From Prevotellaceae bacterium (GTDB lineage Bacteria > Bacteroidota > Bacteroidia > Bacteroidales > Paludibacteraceae): a stretch of DNA of 8,992 nucleotides. Positions 1 to 5,985 of the stretch are shown piece by piece; the first letter of the stretch is position 1; each line of letters starts with the position of its first letter. The stretch covers positions 1 to 8,992 of the forward strand of contig JAITNR010000164.1 of assembly GCA_031290375.1 (NCBI GenBank), in the 5' to 3' direction. The translations under genes and the position numbers were made by a program. The notes under the pieces are model-generated. The model searched no databases. It saw only the letters and a list, made by a program, of their open reading frames with translations, and was not told where the DNA came from.

Positions 1-686
1 TCCAGTCCTTTTGGGATTAAGGATTGTGGTATGTTGGCGTTGTCGGTTACCGGCTCGTCGGTTTCTTCAATATCGCACTTGCAGTTCCACAGATTACCGG
101 GCTGGTTGGAAGCCCAGAAGGGGTCGTCTTTTGCCCATACGTGTCCGTAAAATTTCTCGTGTTCCGGGCGCGGATCGGCGCTACGGCTATCTATCCATTT
201 GATATTTCCAAAGAGTCTGCGCCGTTGCGGATCGTTGAACATGTCAAACTGCTTTGCCGTGCGCGCCCGGGCAGTGGCGGTATTCACTTCAGTAGCCAGC
301 CAGTCATTGAACTGCCCCAGCGTGGCTTTAGCTATTTTGTCCTGCGGTATGAGTTTGCCGGTTGTTTTATCTTCAAAGCCCGTGCGGGCGAGTTTCGTAG
401 CCATTGCCGCTTTGTAAGCCGCAAAACGGCTTACATTGGCTTTGTACTGCTCGCCACCGGTGTCGCCATACACGCTTGTCACCGCTTTTGTAAGGGCTTT
501 GGAGTAATGTTCATATAAATCCTTGTTTATCGGTTCGCTGGAACTGATAATGTCATCTGCAATTTGTTTGGGACTGTATCGCGCTGTGATGAACGCGCCT
601 CTTATTCTTTCCCCGCCTGTAGAGGGTTGGGGATGACTGCCTCCACATTTCGGGCAGCCGTGCGATACAGCCCCTATACGAAAGGG
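1..686 (-). CDS. Mu F-type phage head morphogenesis (minor capsid) protein, 3' end outside window
   Basis: This frame is open for 228 codons from position 686 to the left edge. The family hallmark of phage Mu F / SPP1 gp7 proteins lies at about residues 158-208 of the frame: FGNIKWIDSRSADPRPEH, then GHVWAKDDPFW and the terminal LWNCKCD cysteine motif. These proteins are minor head components that bind the portal and act in head assembly or DNA ejection. An N-terminal HGCPKCGGSH segment (residues 9-18) could bind a metal. Upstream the frame is closed by TAA at 689-687. There is no ATG before 404 and no GTG or TTG before 482, yet the residues before those points look coding (for example SPKQIADDII, DLYEHYSKALTKAV). 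I therefore infer entry by -1 frameshifting from the overlapping portal gene. A rare start codon such as ATA at 677, or a sequence error, remains possible. The family call is firm; the start is not. Confidence 0.85.
629..674 (-). other. Possible RNA stem-loop downstream of the slippery site
   Basis: On the sense strand GGGG (674-671) starts 5 nt after the heptamer and can pair with CCCC (632-629). Inside it GGCTGCC (659-653) can pair with GGCAGTC (641-635): seven pairs including one G-U, around an 11-nt loop. An asymmetric internal loop (11 and 2 nt) separates the two helices. The outer helix has the usual spacing for a frameshift stimulator. I paired it by eye and calculated no folding energy. 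Confidence 0.35.
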
Positions 687-1969
687 TTATAATCCTCCAA
701 AAAACCGAAATTTCCCCCGGATTGTGCGGTAATTTGACCGCCACCTGTTGTCGCCTGCGCCGTAAATGCGCCCTGTACGGCGCGTTTGGTGAGCAAATCT
801 TCTTTCAATGCCTCATAGTTCTCAGGCTTGGGCAAGTCAAATTCGGTGTAAATAAAATCATCGTCCAACGGAACTTTGTCACTGATCGAGTTGATGACAT
901 CCCATTTTATCTTTAAATTTTCCCAGTCCTTGTCCGGTGTTTCGTACCAGAACTGTCCGCCGCTTGCGTCAATACCGAACTTTTTAAGAATGGCGCGAAA
1001 CTGCGTATTGAGCACTGACAGTACAAAGAGTTCGTCAGACTTCTTTTTATCGTCTTCTTCATTTTCGTGTACTTCGCCCAGCGAACGTGCGCCTTTGTCG
1101 CCTGCCTCGGTGGTCAGGGTATTGCCCAGTATGGTTTTACTAACGCCGGCATCGCAGATTTTTACGAACTTGTCATATACATCGGCGCTACTGGTGCTGC
1201 CCCCGGTGTCGTGAAGTTTAAACTCCACGCTTTTGGGGTGTACCGCGCTCATTCCTGCGCCCCAGTTGTTGATAATGTCTTCAACTTTGCGGCGGGTGTC
1301 GTCATCGAATGCCTCATATATTGCCTCGCGAAAAGGCATGCCGAACATTTCAGAGAACTGTGACCAGTCGCCCATCGCGCCGCGTTTGTAAATAATGTAG
1401 GGTGCAACTTTGAACATCAGACCCTTGCTTTTGGCATCTCCACACCACAGCATCGTATCAGCCAGAGGTGGCTGCATATACATAAAGTCGGGCTGGACCA
1501 TATCGGGCTTTTTGCTGATACACTCAAAGCCTTCTTCGGGGTGTACACACTCCCGTGGGATGAGATCAAAATTAATCCGATAACATTCCTGTCCCTCATC
1601 GTAATTTATGTTAATAAACTGCAGCAGCGTGTAACCGTAGGCAATGGTTTTGTGGATTTCTTCCAGTATATGTCTCATATCGGGCGAGTTGAGAAGTGCG
1701 TTAATTGTCTCATCTTCCACACCATCTTTGACGAATACCAACCGGCGGTTAAGGATATGATCCCGGCGTTTGCCCCAAGTGGCTTCCACCTGTCCATCAT
1801 CCATTATGTCATCATAGAGTTCATAGAGTTTACGGCGCGTTGGGTTATACTTGTCCTCAAACGCCCTGCGTGCCTGTTTCCAGTTCTCTATTGTTTTAAG
1901 TGCAAAACTCGGTGTTACAGTATTTATTACCTTAATAACCTGCGGTTCTTTTGGTGTTATCTTTGCCAT
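674..1969 (-). CDS. Mu gp29-like portal protein (DUF935 family)
   Basis: This 431-residue protein forms the dodecameric portal at the unique head vertex, through which DNA is packaged and later ejected. Family features run in the expected order: an N-terminal DDIMDDGQVEATWGKRRD block (about 53-70), AYGYTLLQF (110-118), KRGAMGDWSQFSEMFGMPF (205-223), and the highly characteristic VSKTILGNTLTTEAGDKG (276-293). Mu gp29 is somewhat longer, but shorter forms are usual in relatives as I recall. ATG at 1969 is chosen because it directly follows the heptad repeats and the AATTAAATAT leader. The 3' end overlaps the open F frame by 13 nt and carries the candidate frameshift signal, so the product may exist both as a 431-residue portal and as a portal-MuF fusion. 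The neighbours, terminase upstream and F-type protein downstream, match the packaging module of Mu-like phages. Confidence 0.9.
   Translation of the reverse strand: MAKITPKEPQVIKVINTVTPSFALKTIENWKQARRAFEDKYNPTRRKLYELYDDIMDDGQVEATWGKRRDHILNRRLVFVKDGVEDETINALLNSPDMRHILEEIHKTIAYGYTLLQFININYDEGQECYRINFDLIPRECVHPEEGFECISKKPDMVQPDFMYMQPPLADTMLWCGDAKSKGLMFKVAPYIIYKRGAMGDWSQFSEMFGMPFREAIYEAFDDDTRRKVEDIINNWGAGMSAVHPKSVEFKLHDTGGSTSSADVYDKFVKICDAGVSKTILGNTLTTEAGDKGARSLGEVHENEEDDKKKSDELFVLSVLNTQFRAILKKFGIDASGGQFWYETPDKDWENLKIKWDVINSISDKVPLDDDFIYTEFDLPKPENYEALKEDLLTKRAVQGAFTAQATTGGGQITAQSGGNFGFLEDYNPFV
680..686 (-). promoter_or_regulatory. Candidate -1 programmed ribosomal frameshift heptamer (C CCT TTC)
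   Basis: Read in the portal frame the codons are AAC CCT TTC GTA TAG. The seven bases C CCT TTC fit X XXY YYZ exactly. A tandem -1 slip puts the tRNAs on CCC and TTT and continues CGT ATA GGG GCT in the F-protein frame. The slip site is two codons before the portal stop (676-674), and the -1 frame is closed by TAA immediately before it. The predicted junction is ...YNPF-RIGAV.... The match is seen directly; its function is inferred. Confidence 0.55.
694..698 (-). promoter_or_regulatory. SD-like GGAGG inside the portal gene, 7 nt upstream of the slippery heptamer
   Basis: GGAGG is followed by ATTATAA and then the heptamer. Internal SD-like elements roughly 7-14 nt upstream stimulate -1 frameshifting in bacteria, as at E. 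coli dnaX. It does not serve a normal start: no ATG, GTG or TTG follows at usable spacing in the F frame. It stands out because most leaders in this window are A/T-rich without an SD. In several Bacteroidetes the anti-SD is reported to be sequestered on the ribosome, which would weaken this role. Confidence 0.4.
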
Positions 1970-1976
1970 AATATTT

Positions 1977-2039
1977 AATTATCAATTATCAATTATCAAT
2001 TCTCAATTCTCAATTCTCAATTCTCAATTCTCAATTATA
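1977..2039. repeat. 7-bp tandem repeat array, nine units, between the gp36-like gene and the portal gene
   Basis: On the plus strand the units are three AATTATC, five AATTCTC and one AATTATA, perfectly in register. In the sense direction they read GAGAATT/GATAATT and place TGA (and TAA in the GATAATT type) in all three frames. The stop codon of the upstream gene (2037-2035) lies inside the last unit. At the portal side the array ends in AATTAAATATTATGG, which contains the portal ATG. Confidence 0.95.
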
Positions 2040-2466
2040 TATGATGCTGCCGTTTTTGGCTTTCACCTGTATAATATATGTAATTGCTTGACACTTTACC
2101 ATCTTCGGTGGTAAGTCGTTTAAGCCAGATAATACTTGCTTTTTCGGCTTGTACATCACGCAAGAACTTAATGCTGTTTTCGTAGCTGTCCTTTACATTT
2201 GCGGGCATGTTTACAGGTGCTGAATAGATGTAGCAATTATAAATCGCAATGCTGCGCACTAATTTTACTACCATCTGGGAGCGATCGTCGATGTCGGCAT
2301 CTTTTTCAAACTCTCCCAAAATATCATATCGGGCGCACAGATATGCCTCTACTTCGGCTTGCGCATCGATTATGGCTTGCCGGGTGATTTCGTTGTTGTT
2401 GCGGGTAATGATATTCAATACCTCTGTTCGCATTCCTTTTGTAATATCTTCTGTGTTTAAATACAT
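2035..2466 (-). CDS. Mu gp36-like protein (DUF1320), probable head-tail connector component
   Basis: This 143-residue protein has the DUF1320 pattern: AIIDAQAEVEAYLCARYDI at about residues 31-49, then a helical stretch with VKLVRSIAIYNCY (about 67-79), and SYENSIKFLRDVQ (about 94-106). In Mu, gp36 is a small structural gene, and family members are thought to join head and tail. Here it sits between terminase and portal, whereas in Mu it lies after the major head gene. ATG at 2466 is the first in frame and follows an A-rich leader without an SD. The last codons (HHI then TAA) enter the heptad array. No membrane segment or signal peptide is visible. The family call is good; the exact connector role is inferred from the family. 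Confidence 0.75.
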   Translation of the reverse strand: MYLNTEDITKGMRTEVLNIITRNNNEITRQAIIDAQAEVEAYLCARYDILGEFEKDADIDDRSQMVVKLVRSIAIYNCYIYSAPVNMPANVKDSYENSIKFLRDVQAEKASIIWLKRLTTEDGKVSSNYIYYTGESQKRQHHI

Positions 2467-2562
2467 TTTATTTATTATTTAAGTGTTATTTAATCGACTA
2501 ATTAATTTACCATAATATTTAATTTTTAATTCTCAATTCTCAATTATCAATTATCAATTAAT
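2467..2562 (-). promoter_or_regulatory. 96-nt gap between terminase and gp36-like gene: heptad array plus duplicated leader with a 3-codon minigene
   Basis: At 2528-2559 there are two AATTCTC and two AATTATC units plus a partial unit (plus strand). In the sense direction these run into AATTAAATATTATGG, the same 15 bases that lead into the portal start. Here the ATG (2513-2511) opens only ATG GTA AAT followed by TAA. The true gp36-like ATG lies about 45 nt further on. I read this as a copied or relict leader, or a short upstream minigene. No terminator hairpin or consensus promoter is visible. Confidence 0.6.
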
Positions 2563-4092
2563 TTAAATTCGTTTGTTATTTACTTTCTTGCCCGATAGCG
2601 TCATACTGCCATCATCAAGCTGAAAAGTTTTTTGTTGCAGCCACCACACGCCGCCTTCTATACAGTCTGCACCATCGGCAGGAGCCGAAAGACGGGGTGT
2701 GAGAAGCAAAAACTGTTCTTCCAGGCGAACAAAATGCGGATCGTCTTTTTTGTTGGCATTCAGAATAAGTCTACCCTGACGGTTCAGAGGTTCAAGATTG
2801 CCCTCAATGCGCGAGAACTTGTCCGGCTTTTTGCGCGTGTCTGGAATAATATTTACAATCCGGTTGATTTTTTCATGATTGCGGAAAAGCGGGATGAATA
2901 CCTGTTCGTAGAACGGATTTTGCAGAGTGTTGTTTTCCACTGCATTATATACCTGAACGCCCTGCGGAACGGTAGCGTTCAAGTCAAAAAACCAATCCAC
3001 AAACTCAGCATTGGTAGCCCGCGCTACACGTCCGTCTATAACATAAAATTTGCCGTCAATAACGCCCATGAGCCACGCCGCCTTCATTGAATTTACAGCC
3101 TGTTTGTTGTTGCTCGGAGAAGGGTCGGCATAGCAGCAAAGGAAGGGGAAACGATTGAGAGGCGGTATTTTTTCATAGTGCATTTCACTGAAGACACTGC
3201 CCTCAACAATCGGATTATTCATATATTCCTTTTGAAAAGCCGAAAAGCCCATAAACTGCTCGCGTTCGGCAATGCGTTCTTCTGTCCACAGTTCCGGCCA
3301 CGATGGTTTGCCGTTCCTGTCCCGCGCATTTACCTGTGTTACGTGAACGGTCGCGATATTGGCAATGTTTTCAAGCACGCTGTTTTTCGCTATCACGTTA
3401 CCAACCATCACAAAGCGGCCCCCTTCGGCACCCATCGTGCCGAATAAAGCCTCTTTCACCCAGCGTGTAAGTTTATCCACGCGGTCTTTGTTGAGTACCA
3501 GTTCATCATCATCCAAATCATCAATAACGATATAATCCGGACGTTTGCCATTCTTTTTCAATCCACGGGGGGACTGTCCACGTCCAAGTGATTTGAAAAA
3601 GCAGTCATCGTTGGTGGTAAATTCGCCTGTCGCCCAGTTGCCCTGTTTTACCTGTGGACCAAAGTCACTGATATAAAGGTCGTTGTATTCAAGTTGTTCC
3701 TGCAGGTCCGCAAGAAGTTTTTCGGCAGAGTCCTGAGATTTACTGACAACTACAACTGTGTTAATTGTCCGGTTTTGTTGAATTTTAAGCCACATCGGAA
3801 TAAAGACGCCTAAATGAGTAGACTTGGCGTGCCCGCGCGCCCATTTAAAAACGGCGCGCGTGTTCGTATTTTTAAGCAGATAGTTTGCAGCATCAATATG
3901 AAATTTTGCACTCTTGCATTTTGCAAGATTCGGATAATATGTACTTACAAAATATTGATAATCATGCCGCGCGCGATTAATGCGCTTCTGCTTTTGCTCT
4001 GAAGTTTCTGGAACCGGCGCACTGATGGTGGACCGACGTTCTTCACAGCTCTTTTTCCAGTTCCTGTATACTTCTGATTTATAGATATTCAT
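2563..4092 (-). CDS. Phage terminase large subunit (Mu gp28 role)
   Basis: This 509-residue packaging motor has an N-terminal ATPase and a C-terminal RNase H-like nuclease. Visible ATPase motifs are the variant Walker A ARGHAKST (85-92, preceded by FKW), Walker B YIVIDDLDDDE (187-197) and a likely coupling segment FVMVGN (227-232). Nuclease acidic residues are likely D323 in YADPS, E386 in AVENN and D473/D476 in ADGAD. The length is normal for terminases. ATG at 4092 lies four bases after an 8-bp repeat array and has no SD. No recognisable small-terminase gene (Mu gp27 type) precedes it; the gene immediately upstream encodes a 66-residue basic protein. It pumps DNA through the portal encoded two genes downstream. 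In Mu-like phages packaging proceeds from an integrated copy by headful cutting. The motifs make the call firm. Confidence 0.92.
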   Translation of the reverse strand: MNIYKSEVYRNWKKSCEERRSTISAPVPETSEQKQKRINRARHDYQYFVSTYYPNLAKCKSAKFHIDAANYLLKNTNTRAVFKWARGHAKSTHLGVFIPMWLKIQQNRTINTVVVVSKSQDSAEKLLADLQEQLEYNDLYISDFGPQVKQGNWATGEFTTNDDCFFKSLGRGQSPRGLKKNGKRPDYIVIDDLDDDELVLNKDRVDKLTRWVKEALFGTMGAEGGRFVMVGNVIAKNSVLENIANIATVHVTQVNARDRNGKPSWPELWTEERIAEREQFMGFSAFQKEYMNNPIVEGSVFSEMHYEKIPPLNRFPFLCCYADPSPSNNKQAVNSMKAAWLMGVIDGKFYVIDGRVARATNAEFVDWFFDLNATVPQGVQVYNAVENNTLQNPFYEQVFIPLFRNHEKINRIVNIIPDTRKKPDKFSRIEGNLEPLNRQGRLILNANKKDDPHFVRLEEQFLLLTPRLSAPADGADCIEGGVWWLQQKTFQLDDGSMTLSGKKVNNKRI

Positions 4093-4096
4093 AATT

Positions 4097-4128
4097 TACT
4101 AATTGACTAATTGAATAATTGACTAATT
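4097..4128. repeat. 8-bp tandem repeats directly before the terminase start
   Basis: Four octads on the plus strand: TACTAATT, GACTAATT, GAATAATT, GACTAATT. In the sense direction AATTAGTC-type units carry TAG, again closing several frames. The array ends four bases (AATT) before the terminase ATG. The period differs from the 7-bp arrays elsewhere in the window. Confidence 0.85.
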
Positions 4129-4137
4129 AAATTAAAA

Positions 4138-4158
4138 TTATTCATTATTCATTATTCA
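4138..4158. repeat. 7-bp TTATTCA tandem repeats spanning the stop of the 66-residue gene
   Basis: Three exact TTATTCA units plus a partial one (plus strand), read as TGAATAA in the sense direction. One copy encodes part of the terminal MNNE of the small protein and the next supplies its TAA stop. The array thus extends into coding sequence. Each unit contains both TGA and TAA in the sense direction. Confidence 0.9.
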
Positions 4159-4345
4159 TTATCTTTGAATACTTCTCTCCTTCTTTCAAATATCTGAAAA
4201 ATGTAGCACTGGACATTGGATACATTTTATTCAAAATATTACGATAGACTGCAGACTTGCATTTGTCATGCCGCCCCGGTACGTAGTTTTCGTAAGTGAT
4301 TTTACAAACTATTTCCGCCATTTTCTGCTTGTTTTTATTTTTCAT
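4145..4345 (-). CDS. Small basic protein with possible helix-turn-helix, unknown function
   Basis: A 66-residue protein, rich in Lys at the N-terminus. The second half, YRNILNKMYPMSSATFFRYLKEG (about 33-55), could be a helix-turn-helix with SATFFRYLK as recognition helix. No family is recognised. ATG at 4345 overlaps the stop of the upstream membrane gene (ATGA), which argues for translational coupling; an internal ATG at residue 9 is an alternative start. Its place, last before the terminase, would suit a late-gene regulator or a small terminase-like DNA-binding protein, but neither is shown by the sequence. The last residues (MNNE) are encoded by a TGAATAA repeat. Confidence 0.6.
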   Translation of the reverse strand: MKNKNKQKMAEIVCKITYENYVPGRHDKCKSAVYRNILNKMYPMSSATFFRYLKEGEKYSKIMNNE

Positions 4346-4566
4346 TTTTTATTTTCTTTTAGATTTGTACTGTTTTTATTTTCTTTTACAAAAATTTCAA
4401 TAAATGCCCAGGCACAAGCCGTCAGACAAACTAAAGAAATACATAAGAGTACATTATAATGGTACTTAATAGAACTTAATACCACACCAATGCAAATTGC
4501 CATAAACAATGTGAGTGACATAAATGTCATTTCTTGCCTTAAAAAATTTCTACGTTTTGCTTTCAT
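4342..4566 (-). CDS. Small two-helix membrane protein, unknown function
   Basis: A 74-residue protein with two hydrophobic segments at about residues 15-32 (FMSLTLFMAICIGVVLSS) and 39-60 (VLLCISLVCLTACAWAFIEIFV). A short polar stretch (IKYHYN) separates them, the N-terminus is basic (MKAKRRNFLRQ) and the tail is Lys/Asn-rich. By the positive-inside rule both ends probably face the cytoplasm. The size and hairpin topology resemble some holins, but its position upstream of the terminase and the lack of a lysin neighbour give no real support for that. The leader is an A-rich tract without an SD. Its stop overlaps the start of the next gene by four bases. Confidence 0.6.
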   Translation of the reverse strand: MKAKRRNFLRQEMTFMSLTLFMAICIGVVLSSIKYHYNVLLCISLVCLTACAWAFIEIFVKENKNSTNLKENKK

Positions 4567-4638
4567 TTTTTTTAATTTTTTTTAATAATTGGTTAATTTA
4601 ATTAATTGACTGATTTAATAATTATATTATTCATTGAT
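4567..4638 (-). promoter_or_regulatory. 72-nt very AT-rich leader of the membrane gene
   Basis: The sense strand has an ATTAAATCAGTCAATTAATT-type stretch, then two A8 tracts separated by TT directly before the ATG. A-rich leaders of this kind stand in for SD sequences in Bacteroidetes. No CAAAnnTA (minus-strand -7 box) or terminator hairpin with a U tract is visible. Confidence 0.5.
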
Positions 4639-5283
4639 TTACGATTCTGTCATGCCCAGCGGCACGTTTTTCCACTTGTTTGTTTTTGCGTCCTTAATCT
4701 CCGCCCGTACAAACGTTTTGCTTCTTACAGAACTATACGCCTCGCGAATTAAAGCTACTCCTCTGAGTAAACGTTCATCCCCGATTTGTTCTGCCGTTTT
4801 GGTTAATACCATTATACGGCTGGGTTTAAGGTTGCCTTTTGCGTCCTTGCTAAGAAGACGCAAAATGGTATCTACCAAAGCACGGCTTTTATCGTCTGTC
4901 GCCAGTTCGGTGATGCAACTCTTTATCAAATCTATACCGTCTTCTACGGTCAAATCGTAGTTATCCTGCTGATAATTGCCAATTATAATCCGTTTGGTAA
5001 AATCCTTGTTTGTAAAAGTATGCGAATTGTAGCCGACTGATTTTTCAAACAAATCCGCCTTCATTTCGAGTGCCTGTCTAAAAGTATCATATACTTTCAT
5101 TTTGCTGCTCGCCAGTGTATTGCTCGTTTCAATAAGAAATGGCATCAATTCGTCAACAGTCTCATTGACAAGGTTACGGTATGTGTCACGATCCCTTTTA
5201 AATTTTTCGGCAGAAGCTTTCTTTTCCTTATCTTCTTGCCACGCTTGAAATTCCAAGCGTTCCTGTTCTGATTTAAATTCCAT
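4639..5283 (-). CDS. DUF3164-like phage protein
   Basis: A 214-residue soluble protein. The N-terminal third is highly charged and probably coiled (EQERLEFQAWQEDKEKKASA, about 6-25). The C-terminus, RSKTFVRAEIKDAKTNKWKNVPL (about 188-210), matches the ending typical of DUF3164 proteins, where a conserved Arg/Tyr strand is followed by a GxW-like turn and a final leucine segment. That family is common in the early region of Mu-like phages, often next to the MuB gene as here, and its role is unknown. The start follows an A10 run and ATCAAA, so it is an A-rich leader without an SD. No catalytic motif is visible. Family assignment is from pattern recall, so moderate. Confidence 0.65.
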   Translation of the reverse strand: MEFKSEQERLEFQAWQEDKEKKASAEKFKRDRDTYRNLVNETVDELMPFLIETSNTLASSKMKVYDTFRQALEMKADLFEKSVGYNSHTFTNKDFTKRIIIGNYQQDNYDLTVEDGIDLIKSCITELATDDKSRALVDTILRLLSKDAKGNLKPSRIMVLTKTAEQIGDERLLRGVALIREAYSSVRSKTFVRAEIKDAKTNKWKNVPLGMTES

Positions 5284-5318
5284 TTTGATTTTTTTTTTAA
5301 ATTATTAATTAAATAATT

Positions 5319-5334
5319 AATCGATTAGTCGATT
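5319..5334. other. Perfect 6-bp hairpin with a stop codon in its loop
   Basis: AATCGA (5319-5324) and TCGATT (5329-5334) are perfect reverse complements around a TTAG loop. The loop contains the TAA stop of the RecA-like gene (5327-5325). No U tract follows in the sense direction, so it is not a normal intrinsic terminator. In this AT-rich sequence it may be chance. Confidence 0.4.
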
Positions 5335-5984
5335 GATTGATGAATAAAATATTCTTTTGCTCCTTCTTCCCAAATCACAAAGTCATGCAATTTGTCCCCT
5401 GTACGGGTATTTATAAATACCTTAAAACCTTTGCAGTGCATTTTAATTTCTGACATTTTCAAAATATAATCGCCGACTTTTGTGTCGGGTAAGCCCATTT
5501 TTTCATGGCTAATCCAAATAAGCAACTTGTTTTTCAAACGTTTGCGTAAAGACTCATATTTCCGAATATCAAAATTTTTTGCCCTGAGTGGAGTGACACT
5601 GTCAATTACCAGTATCCCAATGCTTGACTTTTTAGAATTCATTTTTGAAACTATGCTGTCAAACATGTGTGTTTCATCTAACAATAATTCGTTTTCATCC
5701 GCTACAGTTATATTTTTTCCGCATTCTCCCATTTTGGTTCGCATCCATGATCTATGGAAGCTCGCCGTGTTGCCCTGTTCGATAGACCAGAACAGTATAC
5801 GGTCAAATTGGCTTAAATACTTTGACAACTGCAGCGCAAAACTTGTTTTACCACTACCGCTTTTACCATATATCATCCATGAACCCGACGGCGCAGGAGT
5901 CCCCAGACTGTCAAGCCAGCAACCCGTAAACGCCATCGTTTCATGTTTGGATGCAATAAGATTCCGATTTGTGATGAAACCCAT
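5325..5984 (-). CDS. RecA-core P-loop ATPase of phage type
   Basis: A 219-residue single-domain ATPase counted from ATG at 5984. An in-frame TTG at 5993 would add three residues and overlap the upstream gene; ATG is preferred. Walker A is GKSGSGKTS (40-48). A possible catalytic glutamate lies in WSIEQGN (66-72). Walker B is GILVIDSVT (123-131). A further strand, LLIWISHEKM (154-163), is followed by DTKVGDYILKMSEIK, a layout like RecA/RadA and phage Sak4-type core recombinases. The likely role is ATP-dependent handling of single-stranded DNA or recombination during phage replication. There is no DNA-binding accessory domain, so a simple nucleotide-binding protein of another RecA-fold family is possible. 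ATG lies one base after the stop of the MuB-like gene, which suggests tight translational coupling. Confidence 0.7.
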   Translation of the reverse strand: MGFITNRNLIASKHETMAFTGCWLDSLGTPAPSGSWMIYGKSGSGKTSFALQLSKYLSQFDRILFWSIEQGNTASFHRSWMRTKMGECGKNITVADENELLLDETHMFDSIVSKMNSKKSSIGILVIDSVTPLRAKNFDIRKYESLRKRLKNKLLIWISHEKMGLPDTKVGDYILKMSEIKMHCKGFKVFINTRTGDKLHDFVIWEEGAKEYFIHQSID

Positions 5985-5985
5985 A

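Noticed and set aside
24..518. Plus-strand open frame of 164 codons
   Set aside because: It lies opposite the F-type protein, whose family motifs are unmistakable; the plus-strand translation has no recognisable domain.
553..744. Minus-strand open frame of 63 codons overlapping the portal end and the F start
   Set aside because: It is the third frame over the junction, closes before the F hallmark region, and its Arg/Ser-rich translation shows no domain. It could only give F a start codon through a second frameshift.
1541..1978. Plus-strand open frame of 145 codons opposite the portal
   Set aside because: Lack of antisense stops in AT-rich repeats and portal codons explains it; no domain or leader is visible.
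1977..2039. CRISPR array
   Set aside because: Units are 7 bp with no spacers; this is a simple tandem repeat.
4342..4566. Holin
   Set aside because: Two membrane helices fit, but there is no lysin or spanin neighbour and the position is before the terminase; left as a membrane protein of unknown function.
5319..5334. Intrinsic terminator after the RecA-like gene
   Set aside because: The stem is short and AT-rich and is not followed by a U tract in the sense direction.
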